Assembly: GCA_012837395.1 (NCBI GenBank)
Contig: DURF01000129.1
Coordinates: 1-6,147 of the forward strand
Direction of reading: 5' to 3'
DNA: 6,147 bases
Source of the DNA: Acholeplasma sp.
GTDB lineage: Bacteria; Bacillota_I; Bacilli_A; Acholeplasmatales; Acholeplasmataceae
A program made the position numbers and the translations under genes. Of this stretch, positions 1 to 6,147 are shown one piece after another. Position 1 is the stretch's first letter; each line of letters begins with the position of its first letter. Below the pieces are notes generated by a model. That model saw only the letters and a program-made list of their open reading frames with translations. It was not told the DNA's origin and made no database searches.

Positions 1-968
1 GAGCTGCTAATAATGGTGAATTTACAGTTGGGTCATTAACAGAATTTATTTCACTGTTTAGTGCACTTACTTGGCCAACGATGGCACTTGCAAGATTTTT
101 ATCATTATTCTCACAAGCACAAGCAAGCGGTCAAAGAATTAAAGAGTTTTTAGATACAAAACCAACAGTTGTTGATGGCGATGATTTAATTGAAGTAGAT
201 GAAATTAGTCCTTCAATAACAGTTAATAATTTAACTTTTAATTATCCAGATGATGATGAAAAAGTATTAAAAGATATAAGTTTTGAAATTAAAGCTGGTG
301 AAATGGTTGGTATCTTAGGTAAAACAGGATCAGGTAAAACAACTTTAGTTGACTTACTTTTAAGAGTTTATAATGTAGAAAATGATAAAGTTTTACTTGG
401 TGGGCATGACATTATGAAGCTACCTATCAAAAAAGTAAGGGATACAATTGGTTATGTACCACAAGATAACTTCTTATTTTCTGATACTATTAAAAACAAC
501 ATTGGTTTTTCAAGAGACAAGTTTACTGATGAAGAAATTATTGATTCAGCTAAGTTTGCTGATATATATGAAAATGTTGTTGATTTTAAAGAAGGTTTTC
601 AAACTGTTTTAGGTGAACGAGGTGTTACTGTTTCTGGTGGGCAAAAACAAAGGATTTCTATTGCAAGAGCTTTAACTAAGAACCCTGATATTTTAATATT
701 AGATGACTCAGTATCAGCTGTTGATACTAAAACTGAAGAAACTATTATAAACAACTTATATAAATTAAGAAAAAATAAAACAACAATTTTAATTGCACAC
801 AGAATCTCAACTGTGAAAGATTTAGACAAAATTATTATTATCGATGAGGGAGAAATTGTTGCGATTGGTTCACATAAAGAATTAATGAAAAAATCACCGT
901 TTTATCAAGAAATAGTGAAACGTCAAACCCTTGAAGAAAAAGTAATGGAGGGTGAATACAATGTTTAA
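1..968 (+). CDS. ABC exporter half-transporter, degenerate-site (BmrC/YheI-like) subunit, 5'-truncated
   Basis: This is the C-terminal part of a fused membrane/ATPase ABC exporter subunit. The frame is open from base 3 to the TAA at 966-968 (321 visible residues, numbered here from base 3). The ATG at 81 is internal, because the preceding 26 codons continue the family sequence (GEFTVGSLTEF then W-P, the last membrane helix, TM6). The ATPase domain follows: A-loop Tyr81, Walker A GKTGSGKTT 106-114, Q-loop Gln154, signature VSGGQ 210-214, Walker B ILILDD with Asp235 (bases 705-707) where catalytic Glu is usual, D-loop SAVD 238-241 and switch His266. The intact signature with Asp for Glu is typical of the degenerate-site partner in heterodimeric exporters (BmrC, TM287). 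It should pair at the membrane with the product of the overlapping downstream gene. The substrate (drug, lipid or peptide) cannot be told from sequence. About half the protein lies outside the window. Confidence 0.93.
   Translation, partial: AANNGEFTVGSLTEFISLFSALTWPTMALARFLSLFSQAQASGQRIKEFLDTKPTVVDGDDLIEVDEISPSITVNNLTFNYPDDDEKVLKDISFEIKAGEMVGILGKTGSGKTTLVDLLLRVYNVENDKVLLGGHDIMKLPIKKVRDTIGYVPQDNFLFSDTIKNNIGFSRDKFTDEEIIDSAKFADIYENVVDFKEGFQTVLGERGVTVSGGQKQRISIARALTKNPDILILDDSVSAVDTKTEETIINNLYKLRKNKTTILIAHRISTVKDLDKIIIIDEGEIVAIGSHKELMKKSPFYQEIVKRQTLEEKVMEGEYNV
947..951 (+). promoter_or_regulatory. Ribosome binding site (GGAGG) inside the upstream gene
   Basis: GGAGG lies 9 bases before the ATG at 961 and within the last codons of the upstream ABC gene. 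It decides the start of the downstream gene. An in-frame GTG at 952 directly abuts this motif with no spacer, so it cannot be served by it, and ATG 961 is preferred. Confidence 0.85.
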
Positions 969-2751
969 ACGTAAAGGTAGAAACGGTCAAGATATTGAAA
1001 TGTTTAAAAAGTTAATGGTGTATTTAAAACCACACCGTAAACTATTTATAACATCATTAATTTTAATGACTCTTGTTGTATTAGTTGATCTTGTGCCACC
1101 ACTCTTTATGGGGCTTGTATTAGATTATATTGGTAGTGCAACTGAAATATCAGATTTAAATATAGTTTTCATACTTTTAGGTGGATTTTTAATAGTACTA
1201 GCTGTTGCTATTTTACTTAACTATATTCAATCAATGATTTTACAGGTGATTGGTCAAAAAATTATTCAAGAAATAAGAGTAGAAACATTTAGTCATATTG
1301 TTAACTGGTCACCGGAACAATTAAACCGTGAACCTGTAGGTAAAATGGTTACAAGAGTTATGAATGACTCAGAAAGCATATCACAGTTATTTACATCAAC
1401 TGTAATTAACTTAATTAGAAGTTTTATTATGATGTTTATAATTGTTGTTGTCTTGTTTATAATAAATATTAAATTAGCGCTTATTACAATGATTACAATC
1501 CCATTTATTTCAGTAGTATCATACTTCTTTAGAAAAATAAGTAGAAGAAACTGGCGTAAAATTAGAGATGATATATCAGCTCTAAACTCCTTTTTGTCAG
1601 AAAATTTATCAGGTATGAAAATTACTCAAGTCTTTAATCAAGAAGAGAAAAAGCGTGAAGAGTTCCACCAAAGAACAAAAGATTTAGAAAGAAATTATCA
1701 AATCCAAATTGCAATATTCGCAACCTTTAGACCACTAATATATTTAATTACTACTGGTGGAACAGTTTTAATTATTTACTTTGGTGGGATGCAAGTTATC
1801 GCAATGGCTTTAAGTTTTGGTATTCTTTATGCATTCCAAAACTACGCAAGTATGTTCTTTAATCCAATTCAACAAATTGCTGAAGAAGTTAACAACTTAC
1901 AAGATGCTTTCTCAAGTGCAGAAAAAATCTTTAGTGTTCTAGATGAACCACCAGTAATTGTTAATGATGAAGATGCGATTGAGTTAGAAGAATTTAAAGG
2001 TCATATTGAATTTAAAAATGTATGGTTCCAATATATTGAAGATGAATGGGTTTTAAGAGATGTATCATTTGAAGTTAAACCTGGTCAAACTGTTGCTTTA
2101 GTTGGAGCGACTGGTTCAGGTAAAACAACAATTCTTTCACTACTTGTAAGAAATTATGAAATTCAAAAGGGACAAATCTTAATTGATGGTATTGATATTA
2201 AAAAGATTAAATATCAATCACTAAGAAAACATATTGGTCAAATGTTACAAGATGTATTTTTATTTAATGATACTATCGAGAAGAATATTAGATTAAATAA
2301 TGTTGAAATATCTTTTGAAGATGTAGTTAAAGCCTCAGAATATGTCGGTGCTGATACATTTATTAACAAAATACCAGAAAAATATAATCATATGGTATTA
2401 GAACGCGGTAATAACTTCTCAACAGGTCAAAGACAATTAATCTCGTTTGCTAGAGCAATCGTTAATAAACCAAGCTTGTTAATCCTAGATGAAGCAACCG
2501 CAAACATTGATAGTGAAAGTGAAGAAATCATTCAAAATTCATTAAAACGAATTATGAATGATCAAACAATGATTATTGTTGCTCATAGACTTTCAACAAT
2601 TCAACATAGTGATAAAATCATTGTTCTTCATAAAGGGAAAATTATTGAACAAGGTAGTCATCAAGAACTATTAAGAAATGAAAGTTTATATTACAACTTA
2701 TATATGATTCAGTTTGATGAAGAACTGGATGGAAAAGAGGATACAAAATGA
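961..2751 (+). CDS. ABC exporter half-transporter, consensus-site (BmrD/YheH-like) subunit
   Basis: This is a complete 596-residue type IV ABC exporter subunit, a normal length for the family. The N-terminal membrane domain has six hydrophobic helices at roughly residues 28-54, 68-92, 148-168, 170-189, 252-274 and 279-302. The ATPase domain has A-loop Tyr358, Walker A GATGSGKTT 382-390, Q-loop Gln430, signature FSTGQ 486-490 (degenerate; canonical LSGGQ), Walker B LLILDE with catalytic Glu511 (bases 2491-2493), D-loop ANID 514-517 and switch His542. A good Walker B with a weakened signature complements the upstream subunit, so one composite ATP site is competent and the other degenerate, as in BmrCD and TM287/288. 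Start ATG 961 was chosen over GTG 952 because of the GGAGG at 947-951. The gene overlaps its upstream partner by 8 bases and the next gene by ATGA (2748-2751), implying translational coupling. The transported substrate is unknown. Confidence 0.95.
   Translation: MFKRKGRNGQDIEMFKKLMVYLKPHRKLFITSLILMTLVVLVDLVPPLFMGLVLDYIGSATEISDLNIVFILLGGFLIVLAVAILLNYIQSMILQVIGQKIIQEIRVETFSHIVNWSPEQLNREPVGKMVTRVMNDSESISQLFTSTVINLIRSFIMMFIIVVVLFIINIKLALITMITIPFISVVSYFFRKISRRNWRKIRDDISALNSFLSENLSGMKITQVFNQEEKKREEFHQRTKDLERNYQIQIAIFATFRPLIYLITTGGTVLIIYFGGMQVIAMALSFGILYAFQNYASMFFNPIQQIAEEVNNLQDAFSSAEKIFSVLDEPPVIVNDEDAIELEEFKGHIEFKNVWFQYIEDEWVLRDVSFEVKPGQTVALVGATGSGKTTILSLLVRNYEIQKGQILIDGIDIKKIKYQSLRKHIGQMLQDVFLFNDTIEKNIRLNNVEISFEDVVKASEYVGADTFINKIPEKYNHMVLERGNNFSTGQRQLISFARAIVNKPSLLILDEATANIDSESEEIIQNSLKRIMNDQTMIIVAHRLSTIQHSDKIIVLHKGKIIEQGSHQELLRNESLYYNLYMIQFDEELDGKEDTK
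2736..2740 (+). promoter_or_regulatory. Ribosome binding site (AGAGG) for tldD
   Basis: AGAGG ends 7 bases before the ATG at 2748 and lies inside the last codons of the ABC gene. Together with the ATGA stop/start overlap it supports termination-reinitiation coupling. Confidence 0.7.
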
Positions 2752-4127
2752 AAAAATCAGAAATTCAAAGTATTTTAAATGAAGCATTAACTACAGGAGC
2801 AGATTTTGGAGAATTGTTTTTCGAAAAAACAATTTCTAATGGAATTAATGTTATGAATGGTGAAGTCATTAACATTAGTGTTAGTGAACTATCAGGGGTA
2901 GGTGTAAGATTATTAAAAGGAAGTGATGAGGTTTACGCATATACAAATGATGTAAACAAAGAAACTATTATGGAACTTTTAGAACAACTAAAAGCAAGTT
3001 TTAATGATACTCCTGGTAAAGTAGTACCGCTTGGTGATAAAAAACCATTTAATAACAACATTAAAAAACCTTTTGATAAAGTTCCAACTAGCGAAAAAAC
3101 CGCTAAATTATTACACTTAAATTCAATTATTAAAAATGAAAGTGAATTAATTGTTCAAGCAATCACTAATTTAAGTGAAAAACGTCAAGAAGTATTAATC
3201 GCAAACACTGAAGGTATTTATCAAGACGATGAAAGAATTTACACTAGAGTTATTTTAGCCTCAGTTGCTAAAGACGGTGACAAGATGGAACAAACATATG
3301 ATGGTCCAGGTCGCTTTATGGGATTTGAAATATTTGATGAAATTGATTTCGATACACTTGCATTAGATGTTGCAAAATCAAGTGTTAAACAATTAAATGC
3401 TAAAGATATTAAAGCAGGTGTTATGCCAGTAGTTATTCATAACGGATTTGGTGGAGTTATTTTCCATGAGGCTTGTGGTCATCCACTAGAAGCTAGTTCA
3501 ATCGCAAAAGGTTTATCACCATTTGCAGGTAAAGTTGGTGAAAAGGTTGCTTCTGATGTTGTTACAGCATTTGATAATGGAAATGTTGAAGGTGCATGGG
3601 GAAGATTAAACTTTGATGATGAAGGTCATCCAACTCAAAATAACTTATTAATTGAAAACGGAATATTAAAAGGTTATTTAATCGATAAAAGAAATGGTAG
3701 AACAATGAATTCTAAGTCTACTGGTTCAAGTAGAAGACAATCATACAAATACTCACCAACTTCAAGAATGAACTCAACATTTATTGCTAATGGTACGGAA
3801 GATTATATGGATATTATTAAAGATACAAAACAAGGACTATTTGCAAGAAAACTTGGTGGTGGAACAGTTGATCCATCAACTGGTGAATTTAACTTTGCTG
3901 TTTTAGAAGGTTATATGATTGAAGATGGAAAATTAACTGATGCAGTTAAAGGTGCAATGTTAATTGGTAATGGTAAAGATATTTTATTTGAAATAGACCG
4001 AGTTGCAAATAACTTAGAATTTGGTCAAGGGATGTGTGGAGCATCATCTGGATCAATTCCAGTTGATGTTGGACAACCAACCATTAGAGTTAAAAAGATT
4101 ACCGTAGGAGGACGTTCAAATGAGTAA
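2748..4127 (+). CDS. tldD: TldD family metalloprotease subunit
   Basis: This is a complete 459-residue TldD-type subunit, close to the roughly 480 residues of the E. coli protein. TldD and TldE form a cytoplasmic zinc peptidase that accepts small or unfolded peptides through a narrow channel. In E. coli it matures microcin B17 and degrades the antitoxin CcdA. The catalytic HExxxH motif is present as HEACGH at residues 240-245 (bases 3465-3482), followed by the family's PLEA. The third metal ligand is expected to be Cys430 (bases 4035-4037) in the C-terminal GMCGASSG stretch, followed by PVDVGQPTIRV, a typical TldD ending. The N-terminal domain (about 1-190) shows the usual beta-rich pattern, including the GVGVRLLKG stretch near residue 50. 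The active site looks intact, with no signal peptide or membrane segment. The gene overlaps the ABC gene by 4 bases upstream and tldE by 8 downstream. The old label 'modulator of DNA gyrase' refers to this family but does not describe its activity. The physiological peptide here is unknown. Confidence 0.95.
   Translation: MKKSEIQSILNEALTTGADFGELFFEKTISNGINVMNGEVINISVSELSGVGVRLLKGSDEVYAYTNDVNKETIMELLEQLKASFNDTPGKVVPLGDKKPFNNNIKKPFDKVPTSEKTAKLLHLNSIIKNESELIVQAITNLSEKRQEVLIANTEGIYQDDERIYTRVILASVAKDGDKMEQTYDGPGRFMGFEIFDEIDFDTLALDVAKSSVKQLNAKDIKAGVMPVVIHNGFGGVIFHEACGHPLEASSIAKGLSPFAGKVGEKVASDVVTAFDNGNVEGAWGRLNFDDEGHPTQNNLLIENGILKGYLIDKRNGRTMNSKSTGSSRRQSYKYSPTSRMNSTFIANGTEDYMDIIKDTKQGLFARKLGGGTVDPSTGEFNFAVLEGYMIEDGKLTDAVKGAMLIGNGKDILFEIDRVANNLEFGQGMCGASSGSIPVDVGQPTIRVKKITVGGRSNE
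4106..4111 (+). promoter_or_regulatory. Ribosome binding site (AGGAGG) for tldE/pmbA
   Basis: This is a full-consensus AGGAGG ending 8 bases before the ATG at 4120. It sits in the final codons of tldD, so tldE can initiate strongly while tldD is still being translated, as expected for two subunits needed together. Confidence 0.85.
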
Positions 4128-5433
4128 TTATAATAAATGGATCGAATTAGGTTTGAAAAAAGGTCTTTCTGATATTGAAATTCATATTAATGAAAAAGTT
4201 GATTTAGGATTAAACGTTTACGAAGGAAAAGTTGAACAAAATGAAATAAGCAAAATGCAAACAGCAAGTATTAAAGGAATTTTTAATAACAAAGCTGCTA
4301 ATGTATATGTTGAAAATTTAACTGATAGTAATATCGAATTAATGCTTGATCACTTACTTGATAGTGCTAAAAATATTACATCAAATGAACCTGCGATTAT
4401 TTTTGAAGGTTCTAAGGAATATGTTAAAATTAATGAACCAATTTTTGATTTTTCAAAAATTGATCCAAAAGATAAAGTAAAATTATTACTTGATCTAGAA
4501 GCAGGTATTTATAAAAATGAATTTGTTAAAAAAGTTTCTACAACATTTTATGGCGAAACTGAATTAAAAACAACCATTATTAACTCAAAAGGTTTAAACC
4601 TATCACGCCACTCAACAGTTGCTACAATATATGCCAGTGGTGTTTATGAAAAAGAAGGCCAAATTAAATCAGGCCTATCTTATCAAATAGTTAAAAACTT
4701 TAATGAAATTAATGTAGATAAACTTATTGATGATAATATCAAAAACGGCACAAGCCAATTAGGTGCTAAAACCATTAGTTCATCTAAATATCCGGTTGTC
4801 TTTGATAATGAACAATTTGGAAATGTTTTAGCAGTTTTTGCAACAATCTTCTCAGGAGAAGCAGCATTTAGAAACCTTACAAAACTAAATGGTAAACAAG
4901 GAACAAAAATTGCTTCACCAATTGTCAACTTAGTTGATAGCCCATTCCATGAAAAAGCATTAATGAAAGTACCTTTTGATGATGAAGGGGTTGCATGTGA
5001 AACGCGTCACTGGATTAAAGATGGTGTATTTACAGACTTTAATCACAACTTAAAAACAGCAGCTATTTTTAATACAAAATCAACTGGTAACGGCTTTGGC
5101 AGAGGAATTAAAGCAACCAATTTAGTATTAGAACCACAAGAATATACATTAAACGAAGTCCTAGACACAATTCAACACGGTATCTATATAACTGACTTAG
5201 TTGGTCTACATGCAGGAGTTGAAACAGTATCAGGTGATTTTAGTTTACAAGCGGCAGGTTTTGAAATTAATGACGGTAAACTTGGTAGACCAATAGATAT
5301 GATAGTTGTATCAGGAAACTTCTTTGAGTTATTAAATAATATCGAAATGATTGCTAATAATTTAATTTTTGGATTATCAGGTGTTGGAACTGGTGCGGTT
5401 AAGATTTCTGAGTTAACTGTTGCTGGTGAATAA
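4120..5433 (+). CDS. pmbA: TldE/PmbA family subunit, non-catalytic partner of TldD
   Basis: This is a complete 437-residue protein of the TldE/PmbA branch, near the usual size of about 450. It lacks the HExxxH motif; the corresponding region (about 225-255) has FDNEQFGNVLAVF instead. This is normal for TldE, which shapes the substrate channel while TldD carries the metal. Family landmarks are PFDDEG at 285-290 followed by a TRHWIKDGVF stretch (295-304), STGNGFGRG (321-329), GLHAGVETVSGDFS (362-375), AGFEINDGKLGRPID (379-393) and VSGNFFELLNNIEMIANN (397-414). These match the C-terminal part of PmbA proteins. The start is ATG 4120, preceded by AGGAGG, and the gene overlaps tldD by 8 bases. The protein is soluble, with no signal peptide. 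It is the last gene of the operon, with a terminator beginning 9 bases after its stop codon. The assignment to TldE rather than a second TldD rests on the missing metal motif and on the neighbour. Confidence 0.93.
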   Translation: MSNYNKWIELGLKKGLSDIEIHINEKVDLGLNVYEGKVEQNEISKMQTASIKGIFNNKAANVYVENLTDSNIELMLDHLLDSAKNITSNEPAIIFEGSKEYVKINEPIFDFSKIDPKDKVKLLLDLEAGIYKNEFVKKVSTTFYGETELKTTIINSKGLNLSRHSTVATIYASGVYEKEGQIKSGLSYQIVKNFNEINVDKLIDDNIKNGTSQLGAKTISSSKYPVVFDNEQFGNVLAVFATIFSGEAAFRNLTKLNGKQGTKIASPIVNLVDSPFHEKALMKVPFDDEGVACETRHWIKDGVFTDFNHNLKTAAIFNTKSTGNGFGRGIKATNLVLEPQEYTLNEVLDTIQHGIYITDLVGLHAGVETVSGDFSLQAAGFEINDGKLGRPIDMIVVSGNFFELLNNIEMIANNLIFGLSGVGTGAVKISELTVAGE

Positions 5434-5442
5434 TTAGAGTTT

Positions 5443-5480
5443 AAAGAAGAGTAAAGAGTAATCTTTATTCTTTTTTCTTT
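5443..5480 (+). terminator. Intrinsic terminator after pmbA
   Basis: Bases 5443-5457 pair with 5462-5476 around a GTAA loop (5458-5461), giving a 15-bp stem with two G-U wobbles. The inner 9 bp (5449-5457 with 5462-5470) form the natural core, followed by TTTTTTCTTTCT as the U-tract and preceded by an A-rich stretch. The stem is AU-rich, with two G-C pairs, so the strength is uncertain. Its position just after the last gene of the operon and before a promoter fits a terminator. Confidence 0.78.
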
Positions 5481-5501
5481 CTCTAACTTTATAAGTTAGA
5501 G
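5481..5501. repeat. Perfect 9-bp inverted repeat, possible operator or second hairpin
   Basis: CTCTAACTT (5481-5489) and AAGTTAGAG (5493-5501) are exact reverse complements separated by TAT. The repeat directly follows the terminator U-tract and overlaps the likely -35 region of the next promoter. It could be a protein-binding operator, a second terminator hairpin or an mRNA 3'-end structure. The perfect symmetry is seen directly; the function is inference. Confidence 0.55.
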
Positions 5502-5521
5502 TATAAATGATATAATATAAT
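5488..5521 (+). promoter_or_regulatory. Extended -10 promoter for the mvaK2-like gene
   Basis: TATAAT at 5511-5516 is a perfect -10 hexamer preceded by TG at 5508-5509, giving the extended -10 form TGNTATAAT. A weak -35 (TTTATA, 5488-5493, 4 of 6 matches to TTGACA) lies 17 bases upstream. A second perfect TATAAT overlaps it at 5516-5521. The first hexamer predicts transcription starting near 5522-5525 and the second near 5528. In an AT-rich genome single hexamers are cheap, but the extended element and the location between terminator and gene make this convincing. Confidence 0.72.
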
Positions 5522-6147
5522 ATGAATGAAATAGAAAAGGTGGAGATTGGCATTATAAAACTTACTACAAACGGTAAATTATATATAATCGGTGAATATA
5601 ATGTAATATTTCCTAAAGGAAACGCAATCCTTTATGGGTTAAATAAAGATATTAAGTTTGAAATTAAAGATTCAAACGACTTTTTATACCAAACAAGAAA
5701 AGTAACACAAAAATTTGAATATAATGATAAAACTTTTACATTTGAATCAAATAACAACGATGAAATAATTAAAACAGCTATAAAGATAACTTTTGATTAT
5801 TTAAAATATAAAGGAATTGAACCAACTCCGTTTAACTTAAACATTGTTTCTGATTTAGAAAGCAAATTAGGTGAGAAATACGGATTTGGCTCATCATCAG
5901 CATTAATTACAGGTGTTATTAAGAGTATTTTACTTTTCCATGAACTTGATGCTAACAATTTTTTAGTATTTAAATTAGCAGTTTTAACTCAAAACAAACT
6001 TAATGATTTTTCATCAGGTGGTGATTTAGCATCAGCTCTATTTGGTGGAGTTATTTATTATGAACGTTATAATAAAAAATGGTTATTAAAAAATATTGAT
6101 AATATCGAAATAGTTGAGAAAAAATGGCCTAAATTAAAAATAGTTGA
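5522..6147 (+). CDS. mvaK2: GHMP kinase, probable phosphomevalonate kinase, 3'-truncated
   Basis: This is the 5' part (208 visible residues from ATG 5522) of a cytosolic GHMP-family kinase that continues past the window. The N-terminal motif GKLYIIGEYNV (18-28) matches the GKLYxxGEYxV signature of bacterial phosphomevalonate kinases, which convert phosphomevalonate to the diphosphate with ATP in the mevalonate route to isopentenyl diphosphate. The ATP-binding GHMP motif is GFGSSSA (121-127, from base 5882). A conserved SSGGDLASALFGG stretch (164-176) follows, as in MvaK2. Full length is usually about 330-370 residues, so the C-terminal third or more is missing. The start is uncertain. ATG 5522 is the first canonical in-frame codon and is used here as the outer limit, but promoter position, Shine-Dalgarno and family alignment favour ATT 5552, giving a protein beginning M-I-K-L-T-T-N-G-K-L-Y. 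It has its own promoter and is separated from the ABC/TldDE operon by a terminator. Mevalonate kinase or diphosphomevalonate decarboxylase are less likely because of the GEY motif. Confidence 0.85.
   Translation, partial: MNEIEKVEIGIIKLTTNGKLYIIGEYNVIFPKGNAILYGLNKDIKFEIKDSNDFLYQTRKVTQKFEYNDKTFTFESNNNDEIIKTAIKITFDYLKYKGIEPTPFNLNIVSDLESKLGEKYGFGSSSALITGVIKSILLFHELDANNFLVFKLAVLTQNKLNDFSSGGDLASALFGGVIYYERYNKKWLLKNIDNIEIVEKKWPKLKIV
5538..5545 (+). promoter_or_regulatory. Shine-Dalgarno (AGGTGGAG) pointing to an ATT start at 5552
   Basis: AGGTGGAG is the best Shine-Dalgarno-like sequence upstream of the kinase domain, and it lies within the open frame that begins at ATG 5522. No in-frame ATG or TTG follows it before the conserved kinase sequence, and GTG 5540 overlaps the motif itself. 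The in-frame ATT at 5552 is 6 bases downstream, an ideal spacing. The motif could be chance purine-rich coding sequence. Confidence 0.5.

Noticed and set aside
81..83. ATG at 81 as the start of the first ABC gene
   Set aside because: The frame is open back to base 3, and the 26 extra residues continue the last transmembrane helix of the exporter domain, so this Met is internal to a truncated gene.
599..829. Minus-strand open frame opposite the first ABC ATPase domain
   Set aside because: It lies wholly antisense to the signature/Walker B region of a strongly conserved gene. It has no recognisable domain and its composition fits a reverse-strand shadow.
952..954. GTG at 952 as the start of the second ABC gene
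   Set aside because: It directly abuts the GGAGG at 947-951 with no spacer. ATG 961 has a proper 9-base spacing.
1..2751. Calling the ABC pair a multidrug efflux pump
   Set aside because: Similarity to BmrCD-type architecture does not establish the substrate. The neighbouring peptidase equally allows a peptide substrate.
3465..3482. Cysteine inside the HEACGH zinc motif as an unusual extra metal ligand or redox switch
   Set aside because: The middle position of HEAxGH varies in TldD proteins, and I believe HEACGH is common in Gram-positive members, so this is probably ordinary.
4795..4890. Loss of HExxxH in the second Tld protein as a sign of a broken protease
   Set aside because: TldE/PmbA partners normally lack the motif. 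The remaining family landmarks are intact and the catalytic TldD is next door.
4683..4928. Minus-strand open frame opposite pmbA
   Set aside because: It is fully antisense to a well-supported gene and shows no family resemblance.
5526..5534. Tiny ATG-AAA-TAG frame upstream of the ATT 5552 start as a regulatory minigene
   Set aside because: It has no ribosome binding site and may not even be within the transcript. A two-codon frame is expected by chance in such AT-rich sequence.
6145..6147. TGA at the window end as the stop of the kinase gene
   Set aside because: It is out of frame with the kinase reading frame (the in-frame codon before it is GTT at 6143-6145), and the protein would be far too short.
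1..6147. CRISPR arrays, tRNA or rRNA genes, insertion sequences and attachment sites
   Set aside because: None were seen. Apart from the 88-base intergenic region, all of the window is covered by protein-coding genes.

Overview
The window is an AT-rich, gene-dense stretch read entirely from the + strand. It suggests a low-GC Firmicute or Mollicute-type bacterium, and Acholeplasma or a relative is my best guess. The reasons are a strong A/T bias at third codon positions, tightly overlapping genes, good AGGAGG-type ribosome binding sites and a mevalonate-pathway kinase of the Gram-positive type. Tryptophan is read from TGG, no reading frame contains an internal TGA, and TGA serves as a true stop at 2749-2751. 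This points to the standard code rather than the Mycoplasma/Spiroplasma code. The taxonomic guess is inference only.

Region 1 (1-5433) looks like one operon of four co-directional genes with no gap between them. The end of an ABC exporter half-transporter (1-968, 5' end outside the window) overlaps by 8 bases a complete second half-transporter (961-2751). That gene overlaps a TldD-type metalloprotease gene (2748-4127) through ATGA, which in turn overlaps a TldE/PmbA gene (4120-5433) by 8 bases. The two ABC subunits carry complementary motif losses: Asp in place of the catalytic Glu in the first, and a degenerate signature in the second. This is the hallmark of heterodimeric exporters such as BmrC/BmrD or TM287/TM288. 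TldD and TldE form a heteromeric peptidase that removes leader segments or degrades short peptides in characterised systems. The arrangement therefore raises the possibility of a coupled peptide processing and export (or turnover) unit, although no precursor peptide is visible here.

Region 2 (5434-5521) is an 88-base intergenic stretch. It holds an intrinsic terminator for the operon, a perfect 9-bp inverted repeat, and a strong extended -10 promoter (TGATATAAT).

Region 3 (5522-6147) is the 5' part of a GHMP kinase that best matches phosphomevalonate kinase (MvaK2), cut off by the window end. Its start is unusual. The only canonical in-frame initiator (ATG 5522) lies at or upstream of the predicted transcription start. 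A good Shine-Dalgarno and the family N-terminus instead point to an ATT codon at 5552.
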